Below, in pieces: positions 53,569 to 62,835 of a stretch of 64,000 nt of DNA. The stretch comes from Clostridium chromiireducens (GTDB lineage: Bacteria > Bacillota > Clostridia > Clostridiales > Clostridiaceae), in assembly GCF_002029255.1 (NCBI RefSeq), contig NZ_MZGT01000026.1, positions 1 through 64,000 on the forward strand, given 5' to 3'. The notes under the pieces are model-generated. The model saw only the letters and a list, made by a program, of their open reading frames with translations. It searched no databases and was not told where the DNA came from. A program made the position numbers and the translations under genes. How positions within the stretch are numbered: position 1 is the first letter of the stretch; the number at the start of each line of letters is the position of its first letter.

Positions 53569-54708
53569 TTATTTACTAATTTGACCTTCTACTCCTTCAA
53601 CAAGCCAGTCAAAGCTTAGCAATTCCTTATCTGTCATTTTTTGACCTTCAGCAACCTTTACAGCTCCTGATTGATCTTTGATTGGTCCTGTAAATACATC
53701 CCAAGATTTGCTTACCATTTTAGCTTTAGCTTCGTCAACTTTTGCTTGTGCTCCTTCTGGTGCATTCTTAGTTAATGGTGCTATGTCAACTATTCCTGTA
53801 TCTATACCACCCCAGTAGCTTTCTGATTTAAACTTTCCATCCATAACAGTTTTAACTGCTTCTACGTAATAAGTACCCCAATTCCAAACAGCACTTGTCA
53901 TATTAGCCTTTGGCGCTGATGCTGACATATCTAAATCAGATCCAATAGAGAACGCGCCTCTTTCTTCTGCAGCTTGTTGCGCAGCTGTAGTATCTTGGTA
54001 TTGTCCAATTACGTCTACACCTTGATCAAGCAATGATATAGCTGCTTCTTTTTCTTTTGCTGGATCATACCATGTGTTAGTCCAAGTTACCTTTACTACT
54101 GCATTTGGATTTACTGATCTTACCCCTAAAGCAAATGCATTCGTTGCTCTAACAACTTCTGGAATAGGGAATGCTGCTACATAACCGATTTTACCGTTTT
54201 TACTCTTCATTCCTGCTACGATTCCTGTAAGGTATCTAGCTTGATATTCTCTACCAAAATATGTGCTCATATTATCAGTTGTCTTATACCCCGAGCAGTG
54301 GAAAAACTTTACATCTGGATATTCTTTTGATACTTTTTCTATATAATCCATATATCCAAAAGAAGTTGCAAAAATCACCTTAGCACCTTGATCGATCATA
54401 TCTGTAGCAACTTTTTCCACCTCTTGACCTTCTGGTACAGATTCTTTCACTATAGTCTCAACATTTGGAATCTTTTCTTCTAAATATTTACGACCATTAT
54501 CGTGTGCTTGGCTATACCCTCCATCCGAAGCTGATCCAATGTAAATGAATCCTACCTTAAGCTTTTCGCCTGAGGCCTCTGTCTTTGTTGCCTTTCCATC
54601 GTCTTTTGCTGTTTGTGTAGATGCTGAACCACATCCCACTAGCAGCATAGTAGAACATGCTACTGCAGTAATTACTGTTAATAATTTCTTTTTGATATTC
54701 TTATTCAT
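53569..54708 (-). CDS. BMP family substrate-binding lipoprotein
   Basis: A 379-residue Med/PnrA/BMP-type lipoprotein with a lipobox at LLVGC (C26) and a KVGFIYIGSASDGGYSQAHD start of the first lobe (GFIYIGSASDGG being the family-like part). BMP proteins bind nucleosides or purines for ABC import. Placed directly after the xanthine dehydrogenase FAD subunit gene and before the ATPase gene, it is most likely the purine receptor. Riboflavin or other ligands are possible in this family. Confidence 0.92.
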   Translation of the reverse strand: MNKNIKKKLLTVITAVACSTMLLVGCGSASTQTAKDDGKATKTEASGEKLKVGFIYIGSASDGGYSQAHDNGRKYLEEKIPNVETIVKESVPEGQEVEKVATDMIDQGAKVIFATSFGYMDYIEKVSKEYPDVKFFHCSGYKTTDNMSTYFGREYQARYLTGIVAGMKSKNGKIGYVAAFPIPEVVRATNAFALGVRSVNPNAVVKVTWTNTWYDPAKEKEAAISLLDQGVDVIGQYQDTTAAQQAAEERGAFSIGSDLDMSASAPKANMTSAVWNWGTYYVEAVKTVMDGKFKSESYWGGIDTGIVDIAPLTKNAPEGAQAKVDEAKAKMVSKSWDVFTGPIKDQSGAVKVAEGQKMTDKELLSFDWLVEGVEGQISK

Positions 54709-54738
54709 AACTATTTCCCCCTTTAAAATTAATTGATT

Positions 54739-55581
54739 CTATATTTTTGTATTTAAAAAATATTGAATAAGCCTTAATGCTACTGTTTTTCTATAAACAG
54801 CTGTAGATCTTTGATCATCAATAGGAACTATTTCTTTGGAGTAAATTTTATATATTTCCCCCATCTGTGATTTTATATCCTCTAGATTTTTTTCTTTTAT
54901 AAAATCTTCTGCCTCTCTCACTCTGACTACTTTAGGAGCCACTGAACCTATTGCAATTCTTATGTCTTTTACTCTTCCTTCTTTTACTTCTGCAAGACCA
55001 ATAAAAGAAAGTTTTGAAATAGCAGAAGCTTTTCTAGCTCCAACTTTTTCATAATATAATTTGTTTAATCCTGCTTTTGGTATGATAATGCTTTTTAAGA
55101 TTTCAGTTCTTTCAAGGATAATTTTTCTTGGTCCTAATATAAAATCTTCTATATGAACTTCTCTTGATGAATTTTCGCTAACCAATTTAAGCTTTGCATC
55201 TAATGCATATAGTATAGGCAAAGTATCCCCAGCCGGAGATGCATTACATATATTTCCTCCAATAGTCCCCATATTTCTTATAGCTGGTGATGCTATTTGT
55301 CTTATGGATTCTTTTAATGATTCCGGAGTCTTTTCTGATCTTAGTAGTGATGATAAGGTGCAAGCTGACCCTATTTCTAAGCTATCTTCTAATACATTAA
55401 TTTCTTTCAATTCTTTTAAATGTCCAACATATAACAAGTTTTTATCAAACTTTGGGAGAAGCGATGCAGCGTTTTTATTTCTAACCATTAGGTCAGTTCC
55501 TCCCGCATAAATAATTACATCTTTCTCGTTTAATACTTTTAATGCATCATCCAAATCTTTTGGTAAATATCCTTCTACCAT
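54739..55581 (-). CDS. Xanthine dehydrogenase FAD-binding subunit
   Basis: A 280-residue FAD subunit (XdhB/CoxM type). FAD loops are YAGGTDLMVRNKN at about 21-33 and MGTIGGNICNASPAGD near 105. The C-terminal domain is AIGSVAPKVVRVREAE. It passes electrons from the iron-sulfur subunit to NAD+. The start overlaps the stop of the 2Fe-2S gene, with AGAGGTGATGG as ribosome site. Part of a three-subunit enzyme, in contrast to the fused enzyme at 47-50 kb, which has no FAD subunit beside it. Confidence 0.94.
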   Translation of the reverse strand: MVEGYLPKDLDDALKVLNEKDVIIYAGGTDLMVRNKNAASLLPKFDKNLLYVGHLKELKEINVLEDSLEIGSACTLSSLLRSEKTPESLKESIRQIASPAIRNMGTIGGNICNASPAGDTLPILYALDAKLKLVSENSSREVHIEDFILGPRKIILERTEILKSIIIPKAGLNKLYYEKVGARKASAISKLSFIGLAEVKEGRVKDIRIAIGSVAPKVVRVREAEDFIKEKNLEDIKSQMGEIYKIYSKEIVPIDDQRSTAVYRKTVALRLIQYFLNTKI

Positions 55582-56051
55582 AATCCATCACCTCTTTTAG
55601 ACGCCATAAGTATTCCATTAATTATCATGTTATATCCTGTACATCTGCATAGATTTCCTGAAATTCCATCTCTGACATCATCTTCTGTTGGCTTTGGAAT
55701 TTTAGATAAAAGTGCATGTGCTGCCATTATCATTCCCGGTGTACAAAAACCACATTGCACAGCTCCTGCTTCTGCAAAGCATTTTTCCAAAACGTCAAAT
55801 TGTTTTGTCCCTTTTAACCCCTCAACAGTTATAATCTCTTTTTCTTGTACAGATCCAATTGTTACCAAGCACGAATTAATCAATTCCTTATCTATAATTA
55901 CAGCGCAAGCACCGCATTCCCCTTCGCCACAGCCTTCCTTTGGACCCGTTATATCTAAATCTTCTCTAAGGAAATCTAAAAGTCTCTTTGTAGAACTCTC
56001 TTCTGTAGTTATTGTTTTATTATTTATCTTTAATGTGATTGTGTTACTCAT
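55575..56051 (-). CDS. Xanthine dehydrogenase 2Fe-2S subunit
   Basis: A 158-residue protein with both conserved [2Fe-2S] sites: the plant-ferredoxin type GCGEGECGACAV near 41-52 and the second type CGFCTPGMIM with LCRCTGYN. It relays electrons from the molybdenum subunit to the FAD subunit. It overlaps the molybdenum subunit gene by 8 bp and the FAD subunit gene by 7 bp, so the three are made together. Confidence 0.95.
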   Translation of the reverse strand: MSNTITLKINNKTITTEESSTKRLLDFLREDLDITGPKEGCGEGECGACAVIIDKELINSCLVTIGSVQEKEIITVEGLKGTKQFDVLEKCFAEAGAVQCGFCTPGMIMAAHALLSKIPKPTEDDVRDGISGNLCRCTGYNMIINGILMASKRGDGLW

Positions 56052-58152
56052 TTACTATCGCCTCCATTATCCATTCTGGAGTTACAGGCAATCTATTAAC
56101 TTTTACTCCTAGTGCATTTTCTATTGCATTAGCATAAGCTGGTGCAGTTCCTACTAAAGTTAGCTCCCCAGCGCCTTTAGCTCCAAATGGGCCAAGATCA
56201 CATGGATTATCTACTAATTCATTTTTAATATTTACAACATCCTTTGCAGTTGGAATAATATAGTCAGTTATACTATGCTGCCTAACCTTTCCATCCCGAT
56301 CGCATTCCATGTTTTCACAACAACCATATCCAAGACCTTGTATAACTCCTCCCTGTATCTGCCCTTCCATTATCGTTTCATCAATTGGAATTCCAATATC
56401 AAAAACTGTATATATTCCAGTCACTTCCGTAACAGCCGTTATAGTATTAATTTCAACTTCTACAACATTTATTCCCCATGAATAACTTGGGTAGGCATCA
56501 CCATTAAATTTTGTTATATTCCAAGGTATTAAATCTGGGTGTTTATAATTTTCCTCTATTACTTGTTCTTTTCCATCAAGCCAATTTTCTTTAAGTCTTA
56601 AAGCAGCTCTTTCAAGCAATTTTCCTACTACCATAATTGATCTTGAAGCTACAGTTGGCCCTGAATCCGGAACTCTATCTGTATCTGGATTTTTGTAAAT
56701 TATATCTTGATAATTCTTATCAAGAACCTTTGCTACAATTTTCTTAAATGTTGTTTGTAGACCTTGTCCCATATCTGTGTTAGATACTAGAATCTCAATA
56801 ACTCCACTTTCATATTTTAACAACTTTACCTTGGCTTTGATAAAATCTCGCTCTCCGCTTCCAGTAAAACCGCATCCATGTAGAAATATTGACATTCCGA
56901 TTCCCTTTCTCACAATTCCTTGTTCACCTGAATACTTACTATATTTTCTGCTAAAATCACTTATTTTTTCAGCTTTTTCTAGCATTTCTTCAAGCTTTAC
57001 ATCATAAGTAAACTTTCCACCAGTACAAGTATCATCACCTGTTTTAACAAAGTACCTATTCTTCAATTCTAAAGGAGTACATCCTATTTCTTTAGCTATA
57101 TGAGCCATATGTGTTTCAATTCCAAATATGCTTTGTGGACCACCAAAACCTCTAAAGGCTCCTGTAGGAACAGTATTTGTTTTTACTACACGCCCCTTAA
57201 CTCTGATATTTGGTATGTTATAAACTCCTATTGCACATAGCAAAGCTCTTTGAAGAACAACACTAGAAACAGTCGCATATGCTCCACCATTTAATATGAT
57301 ATCTACGTCCATTCCGATTATTTTGTCATTCTCATCAAGAATTGTTTTGTATTTTAGCAAAGCTGGATGCCTCTTTGTTGTAAATGCCATATCCTCAACT
57401 CTATCTAAAATTAACTTAACTGGCTTTTTAGTTTTATAAGCTGCCACTGCAACCTGTGCTCCGAGTAGAGACGGATAATCTTCTTTACCACCAAAGCCAC
57501 CTCCAGTTGTGGTTTGCACAATTCTCACTTTATCTTCATTAAATCCTAACGCTTGAACAACAGCACCTTTAACGTAATATGGGCATTGCATAGTTCCATA
57601 TACTGAAACTTTCTCATCTTCATAAGTTCCTACTAATCCTTGAGTCTCTAAATAAGCTTGTTCTTGATATCCTGTATAAAATTCTTCTTCTATTATCTTT
57701 ATAGATTTTTTAATTGCATCTTCTATATTGCCTTTTTTGTATTCATATTTATCAAAAACTTCTGTAGAACTTCTCATGTCAAAAACAGGATTGCCCTCTT
57801 CATATTCGACCTTAATATTATTTAAAATACCTATGACTTCTTCAATATCAGGGCCTAATACTAAAAGGATCGGTTCTCCTATATAATTAACTTCTTTATC
57901 CGAAAAAACCGGCATATCATTTTGAATTATCTTCACCTTGTTTATGCCAGGAACATCTTTTCCTTCAACTACATAATAGCCATCTTTTAACTCAGGAATA
58001 AAAATTCTTTTTATAACAGCTTTTGATTTTTCTGAACGAAGAGTCTTAGCATATAAACTATTTTTAAATTTAATATCCGCAATATATTTAGCACTTCCGT
58101 CTACCTTAATTTCATGATCAGCTTTTATAACTGATTTTCTTATACTATCCAT
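56044..58152 (-). CDS. Xanthine dehydrogenase molybdenum-binding subunit
   Basis: A 702-residue molybdenum hydroxylase large subunit. Motifs: QTTTGGGFGGKEDYPS, VPTGAFRGFGGPQS, the VSNTDMGQGLQTTF loop and the C-terminal catalytic Glu in FGAKGAGELTLVG. Expected substrates are hypoxanthine and xanthine, in either direction under anaerobic conditions. A GGAGG site precedes the ATG. Which of the two molybdenum enzymes carries selenium cannot be told from sequence; the fused one sits with the selenium genes, this one with the importer. Confidence 0.92.
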   Translation of the reverse strand: MDSIRKSVIKADHEIKVDGSAKYIADIKFKNSLYAKTLRSEKSKAVIKRIFIPELKDGYYVVEGKDVPGINKVKIIQNDMPVFSDKEVNYIGEPILLVLGPDIEEVIGILNNIKVEYEEGNPVFDMRSSTEVFDKYEYKKGNIEDAIKKSIKIIEEEFYTGYQEQAYLETQGLVGTYEDEKVSVYGTMQCPYYVKGAVVQALGFNEDKVRIVQTTTGGGFGGKEDYPSLLGAQVAVAAYKTKKPVKLILDRVEDMAFTTKRHPALLKYKTILDENDKIIGMDVDIILNGGAYATVSSVVLQRALLCAIGVYNIPNIRVKGRVVKTNTVPTGAFRGFGGPQSIFGIETHMAHIAKEIGCTPLELKNRYFVKTGDDTCTGGKFTYDVKLEEMLEKAEKISDFSRKYSKYSGEQGIVRKGIGMSIFLHGCGFTGSGERDFIKAKVKLLKYESGVIEILVSNTDMGQGLQTTFKKIVAKVLDKNYQDIIYKNPDTDRVPDSGPTVASRSIMVVGKLLERAALRLKENWLDGKEQVIEENYKHPDLIPWNITKFNGDAYPSYSWGINVVEVEINTITAVTEVTGIYTVFDIGIPIDETIMEGQIQGGVIQGLGYGCCENMECDRDGKVRQHSITDYIIPTAKDVVNIKNELVDNPCDLGPFGAKGAGELTLVGTAPAYANAIENALGVKVNRLPVTPEWIMEAIVNE

Positions 58153-58183
58153 AATCTTTCCTCCATTTCATAAGGAGCTAAAA

Positions 58184-59269
58184 TTAAAATACGTTTTTGA
58201 TTGCTTTCTTTGGACATTTAGATTCACATAATCCACATCCAAAACATTTACTCTTATCCATTTCAACTTTTTCATTTTTACTACTAATTGCAAAATACGG
58301 ACATATATTTTCGCATAATTTGCAGTTAACACATTTATCGTAATCAATAGATGGATAAATAGGATCATACTTTACATTGCCAGTTTGTAATTCAGTATTT
58401 AATACTTCTTCAATAGAGTTAAATCCATACTTTTCTAAAGCACTTGGAAGATCATCAACTATCTTTTTATATAAATTCTTTCCTTTAAGCATAGCAGCAG
58501 ACAGCATTTGAACTGCAGTTGCTCCAGCAAGTAAAAATTCTATTACGTCTTCTGCTGAAGCTATCCCACCTACACCAATTATTTCACATTGTGGAAGGGC
58601 TTTCTTAATTTTGTTGATAAGTGCTAAAGCTATTGGTTTTATCGCTGGTCCTGAAGTCCATACTTCTCCTTCTTTATTCCCTATTAATACTTTTCTTGAT
58701 GCTACATCTATTTTCATAGTTGGTCCTAAAGAATTAATCGCTACAACTCCATTACCACCGTTTTCTATAACCATTTTCGCGAACCCTACTGGATCAGGTA
58801 TGTGTGGACTCATTTTCATATAAACTGGCTTTTTTGTATGCTTTCTTATAGTCATTAACGTTTCTTGTATTGTTGATAAATCTTTTCCCACGTAATGAGT
58901 TGATATTTCAAAAGCATCAGCATACTTATCTAGCTTTGGAATTAAGTTTTCCATGTCCTCTTTTGAATATCCTACACTTATAAATAATGGTTTATTTATC
59001 TCTGCCTTTATTTCAGGTAGAAATTTATCTAACCATACTTCTGGATCATATTCTGACCACAACTCGGCATTCATAACAAAGTCTTGTCCACCATATATAC
59101 ATGGCCTAACTACTTCTGCACCTTTACTAGATATTGTTTTGGTAACAATTCCTCCAACTCCAAAGTCAGATAGTATTTTCATTTTTTCGCTATCTCCAAC
59201 TAATGGCCCTGATGCTGGCATTAGAGGATTTTCTAAATTTATTCCACTTAAACTTGTATTCAAATTCAT
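58184..59269 (-). CDS. PreA-like dihydropyrimidine dehydrogenase/DHODH-type reductase with ferredoxin domain
   Basis: A 361-residue FMN protein. Residues 1-300 are a dihydroorotate-dehydrogenase-like TIM barrel (LENPLMPASGP, MKMSPHIPDPVGFAKMV, GVGGIASAEDVIEFLLAGA). The C-terminus holds two [4Fe-4S] motifs, CVNCKLCENICP and CFGCGLCESKCP. This matches PreA; the NADH-oxidising partner PreT is absent. Electrons may come from ferredoxin or the xanthine dehydrogenases. It begins 3 bp after the SsnA-like gene, with AAGGAG as site. In a purine operon it may reduce an oxopurine or imidazole ring (inference). Confidence 0.87.
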   Translation of the reverse strand: MNLNTSLSGINLENPLMPASGPLVGDSEKMKILSDFGVGGIVTKTISSKGAEVVRPCIYGGQDFVMNAELWSEYDPEVWLDKFLPEIKAEINKPLFISVGYSKEDMENLIPKLDKYADAFEISTHYVGKDLSTIQETLMTIRKHTKKPVYMKMSPHIPDPVGFAKMVIENGGNGVVAINSLGPTMKIDVASRKVLIGNKEGEVWTSGPAIKPIALALINKIKKALPQCEIIGVGGIASAEDVIEFLLAGATAVQMLSAAMLKGKNLYKKIVDDLPSALEKYGFNSIEEVLNTELQTGNVKYDPIYPSIDYDKCVNCKLCENICPYFAISSKNEKVEMDKSKCFGCGLCESKCPKKAIKNVF

Positions 59270-59272
59270 ATA

Positions 59273-60565
59273 TTATTTCTCCTTACACTTTTCCCAAATC
59301 TCACGTGCTATTTGAGTTGATTCTTTATATATTTTTTCTTCATCATGCAATACCTTATAATCTTTTAATTTAATTTCACCATTACACCAAACATTCTTAG
59401 GTTTAAAATTATCTAACATCCCATAAAAAAAATGACCGAATAAATTATCTTCTGTTATTGGCGTAGGTGCAGTATATTCTAAAGTTAGAAAATCCGCTTC
59501 GTATCCTTCTTCAATTTTTCCAAGCTTACAACCTAATATGTTACTTGCATACTCGTAGTTGTTCTCTATAATCTTCTTAATATTCCCTAAAGAATACGCT
59601 GTAGGGTTCTTATACCTCAAATGCATTCCAAACATTAAATTAACCATGTCTCTAGTTAAATTAAATCCAAGTCCATCATTACCTAAAATACATTTTATTT
59701 CTCTCTTCTCAAGTTCCAACACATCAGCTAAACCCACTGCATTATTAAAATTAGAAGTAGGATTTAATGCTACATAAACCTTATACTTTTTTAAAATATC
59801 CATATCATTTTCACTTAAGTATATACAATGTGATAAAATCGAGTTTTCTCTAAGCAATCCATGTTCTTCTAATCTCTCTATAGGTGTTTTGTTGAAATTT
59901 TTAATATTCTCTATATTGTCCTCATCACTTTCACCAACATGAATGTGTATTGGCATTCCCTTACTCTTATCGGCTATTTTCTTTAGGGACTCATCACTTA
60001 ATGTCAAACATGCATGCATTCCAAATAATCCACTTGTCATAGTTGAATGTATTTCACTAAACTCTATGTTTTCTTCGACACATTCATCTATTGGGAATCT
60101 ATCGCTACTTTCAAAACAAAATACTCCTCTGATTCCTATCTGATCACATAAGGCACTTTTTAATAAATTTAAGCTGCCTTTTATTTTTTTCCCACTAGCA
60201 TGATGATCTACTACTGTAGTTACTCCATTTTTTATAAATTCAATTCCACTTACAAGAGCACTATAATAAACATCTTTTTCATCAAGAACTTTATCTAATT
60301 TCCACCACATTTGCTCTAATAAATCCACGAAACTTTTTGGATTAAATTCAGTAATCCATCCCCTAGCAAAGGTTGAATATATATGACTATGACAATTTAC
60401 AAGTCCAGGCATTAATATTTGATTATTGCAGTCATATACTTCATCTGCTCCCTTAAAGTTTTCCATCGAGCCTACTTCTATTATCTGTTTATCAAATAAC
60501 ACATAAGATTTTTCTTTTAATGAATCAAAATTAAATATATTAACATTTATTAATGCTTTAATCAT
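59273..60565 (-). CDS. SsnA-like aminohydrolase (amidohydrolase superfamily)
   Basis: A 430-residue metal-dependent deaminase. Metal and substrate motifs: LVNCHSHIYS, TVVDHHASG, IHIHVGESDE, ILSHCIYLS and LGNDGLGFNL. It belongs to the SsnA/guanine-deaminase-like group. In E. coli ssnA sits with ygfK, hyuA and xdhD, a cluster reported to act in anaerobic purine breakdown. The likely substrate is a purine or a ring-derived amine, not settled. It overlaps the hydantoinase-like gene by 4 bp (ATGA). Confidence 0.88.
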   Translation of the reverse strand: MIKALINVNIFNFDSLKEKSYVLFDKQIIEVGSMENFKGADEVYDCNNQILMPGLVNCHSHIYSTFARGWITEFNPKSFVDLLEQMWWKLDKVLDEKDVYYSALVSGIEFIKNGVTTVVDHHASGKKIKGSLNLLKSALCDQIGIRGVFCFESSDRFPIDECVEENIEFSEIHSTMTSGLFGMHACLTLSDESLKKIADKSKGMPIHIHVGESDEDNIENIKNFNKTPIERLEEHGLLRENSILSHCIYLSENDMDILKKYKVYVALNPTSNFNNAVGLADVLELEKREIKCILGNDGLGFNLTRDMVNLMFGMHLRYKNPTAYSLGNIKKIIENNYEYASNILGCKLGKIEEGYEADFLTLEYTAPTPITEDNLFGHFFYGMLDNFKPKNVWCNGEIKLKDYKVLHDEEKIYKESTQIAREIWEKCKEK

Positions 60566-61854
60566 ACTTGTAACCTCCGTGGTAAATACTCACCTTGTCC
60601 ACCTAAAAACTTACCTTCACTAACTATAATCTTTCCTTTAGATATAGTTGCACTTATTTCACCTTTCAGGATTTCATCATTATAAACAGAATTATCATCC
60701 ATTATTTTAGTTGTCTTATTTGGGTCAAAAATCACTATATCTCCATCACTTCCCGGCATTATTGTTCCTTTTTTAGGATATAATCCATGAATTTTTGAAG
60801 GTTCTACTGTAAATTTAGAAATTATACTTTCTCCAAAAAGAGTAAACATATTTAAAAACGAATATTTTACTCCATCTATTCCCATAGGAATATCACTTGT
60901 ATACTTCTTATTTTTTAATTTTTTAGAAAACGGACAATGGTCTGTACCTATTACATCAATTGCATCTATATTATTAACCATCTTTAATCTTTCTTCTTCG
61001 CTTCTTAAAGGTGGCGTCATAGTATATAAGTATCCATCTTCTTTTTCATATAATGAAGAATTAAATCTAAAATAATGAGGTGCGCTTTCTAATATTATTG
61101 TTGAATGTAATTCATCTGAATAAACTTCCTTTAGTCTTTCAATAGTAGTCCCACAATTGGTATGAACAATATATAAAAGACCATCTCTATATCTTGCCAT
61201 TTCAGCTAATTTTAAAACTTCCGTAATTTCTGAAAGTGCTGGTCTTGCTTTCTCGTGATCTTTTACCAAAATATTTTTTTCTCTTATCATGTCATTATTT
61301 TCTGCATGAACTAATACTCTAGTTTTCGTTTTCTTTGAATACTTTAGTAATTCATCGATGTAATAATCCTTTGTTTGTCTATTAGTTGATGCATATGTTG
61401 TAAATAATTTTATAGTTGGCATACCAAGTAAAGAACTTTTGTTTTGAAGCTCTTTAACATTCCCATCTGGATTTCCAAGTGTCACATGAAAACCATAATC
61501 TACAACACTTTTTTTTGCCAGTTCATATCTTTTGTTAAAAGCTTCGTCTAGCTGACTAACATCATTAATTGGATCTAAAAAATCTATAAATGTTGTTATC
61601 CCTCCCATAGCTGCCTTTTTTGAACCTTTTAAAAAATCATCGCTTGAAGTATTTTCTCCAACACCTAAATTAAAGTGTACATGTGCATCTATGAAACCTG
61701 GTAAAACCATTTTCCCATTTGCATCATATTTTTCTTTGCAATCCAAAATTGATGTGGATAGTGTATCTATAATTCCATTTTTTATATATAGATTGCTGTA
61801 TATGAAATTTCCTTCTAAATATAATCTTCCATTTAATATTCCTAAATCAAAAAT
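60562..61854 (-). CDS. Dihydropyrimidinase/hydantoinase-like cyclic amidohydrolase
   Basis: The frame reaches upstream of the first ordinary start (TTG 61746): residues encoded in 61747-61854 read DLGILNGRLYLEGNF ... YIKNGIIDTL, the normal N-terminal beta-sandwich of this family. Starting at TTG would remove it and give 394 residues. The only well-placed codon is ATT at 61852-61854, 5 bases after GGGGGAG, giving 430 residues. Active-site motifs: IDAHVHFN, carbamylated Lys candidate in TIKLFTTYA, LVHAENND, VHTNCGTT and GTDHCPFS. In a purine operon it probably opens a reduced or oxidised purine/ureido ring; xanthine amidohydrolase is one possibility (inference). Confidence 0.82.
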   Translation of the reverse strand: MFDLGILNGRLYLEGNFIYSNLYIKNGIIDTLSTSILDCKEKYDANGKMVLPGFIDAHVHFNLGVGENTSSDDFLKGSKKAAMGGITTFIDFLDPINDVSQLDEAFNKRYELAKKSVVDYGFHVTLGNPDGNVKELQNKSSLLGMPTIKLFTTYASTNRQTKDYYIDELLKYSKKTKTRVLVHAENNDMIREKNILVKDHEKARPALSEITEVLKLAEMARYRDGLLYIVHTNCGTTIERLKEVYSDELHSTIILESAPHYFRFNSSLYEKEDGYLYTMTPPLRSEEERLKMVNNIDAIDVIGTDHCPFSKKLKNKKYTSDIPMGIDGVKYSFLNMFTLFGESIISKFTVEPSKIHGLYPKKGTIMPGSDGDIVIFDPNKTTKIMDDNSVYNDEILKGEISATISKGKIIVSEGKFLGGQGEYLPRRLQV

Positions 61855-61866
61855 AATATCTCCCCC
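61852..61866 (-). promoter_or_regulatory. Ribosome site with ATT start of the hydantoinase-like gene
   Basis: GGGGGAG (61860-61866) precedes two consecutive ATT codons. The second (61852-61854) has 5-base spacing. No ATG, GTG or TTG lies in frame between the upstream stop and codon 37. Confidence 0.5.
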
Positions 61867-61982
61867 TACCTTAGATAATTTAAAAATTTTATTTTTATTT
61901 CTGTTATCCTCTTAAGTAATAATCAGCTTATAAATTTGCATATCTTTAGTTTAGTTTTTAAATTGAACTTCTAAATTTTTAT

Positions 61983-61988
61983 ATTATA
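61983..61988 (-). promoter_or_regulatory. Possible -10 box of the purine operon
   Basis: A perfect TATAAT on the minus strand. The -35 (TTAAGA, 16 bp away) is weak. It would give a leader of about 120 bases, in which I see no purine-riboswitch core. The remaining gap to 62188 holds only the terminator of the MocA-like gene. Confidence 0.35.
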
Positions 61989-62039
61989 CTTATCTAAAAT
62001 TATTCTTAATTTAGCCTTATTAGAATTTTTTAAGTGATA

Positions 62040-62088
62040 AAAAAACAAAAAGAGGCCTTACTTCTAATTTTGAAATAAGACCTCTTTG
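62040..62088 (-). terminator. Terminator after the second MocA-like gene
   Basis: Arms AAAGAGG/CCTCTTT with an inner CTTA.TTC/GAA.TAAG extension; minus-strand tail TTTTTGTTTTTTTATC. It lies about 100 bp past the stop and before the purine operon promoter. Confidence 0.85.
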
Positions 62089-62188
62089 TCTATGCTTAAC
62101 TTTTATTAAATTTTTTTATTTTTATTAAATATTATATATCTTCTTTCTCCAATAAGTCAATAATATTGAAAATAATTTATTATTATAA

Positions 62189-62761
62189 TTATTTTTTAAT
62201 AATATACTTCACATTTTCGTAATCTTCCATGGTATCAACATCCAATAATATTCCCTCATCATCTATGTTAAGGTACGAGCACTGCTTCTTACTTAAATAT
62301 TTCTTTAGATTAGAATCATCAGGTTCATCTAATATTTCTCTTATTAGATTTCTACTTAATAAAACCGGATGTCCTCCTCTCCTATTAAAGCTTGGTATAA
62401 CTATTTCCTTCTCTTCACACAGTAATTTCTCTACTATATTTTTATTTATTAAAGGATAATCTCCAGGGGTAAGTAAGAACTTTGATGCTTTAACATTTTG
62501 TATTCCCTTTTTTATAGAGCTAAACATTCCCTTATGAAATTCATCATTATATACTACTTTTGCCTTTGTATAATTTTCTACCAGTCTATTTATCTTCTCA
62601 TGCTTATATCCGCTAACTACTATTATATTATCACAGTTATCATATAAAGCTTCTATGCATCTCTGTAAAATTGCCTTGTTATTAATTTCAAGTTCCATTT
62701 TAAAAGCATTAGCTCTACTTGAATATCCCGCCGCTAGTATAACTCCATCTACATCCATCAT
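62189..62761 (-). CDS. Second MocA-like nucleotidyltransferase
   Basis: A 190-residue MobA/MocA-type protein. Motifs: VDGVILAAGYSSRANAFKME, TPGDYPLINK with the metal Asp, and SFNRRGGHPVLL in the middle. It differs from the copy at 40.7 kb in the N-terminal loop (SSRANAFKM against SSRFQGNKL). Two copies beside two different xanthine dehydrogenases suggest each serves a different enzyme or one makes a variant cofactor (inference). It follows the D-aminoacylase gene by 74 bp and is closed by a strong terminator. Confidence 0.85.
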   Translation of the reverse strand: MMDVDGVILAAGYSSRANAFKMELEINNKAILQRCIEALYDNCDNIIVVSGYKHEKINRLVENYTKAKVVYNDEFHKGMFSSIKKGIQNVKASKFLLTPGDYPLINKNIVEKLLCEEKEIVIPSFNRRGGHPVLLSRNLIREILDEPDDSNLKKYLSKKQCSYLNIDDEGILLDVDTMEDYENVKYIIKK

Positions 62762-62835
62762 TCTTTGTTCCTCTTCATTTAATATATAGAATTCTTAAGG
62801 CTTAAATAATATAATAAAATTTTATTCTAATTTTC

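Noticed and set aside
61855..62040. Purine riboswitch ahead of the purine operon
   Set aside because: I could not find the three-way-junction core sequences in the roughly 120-base leader.
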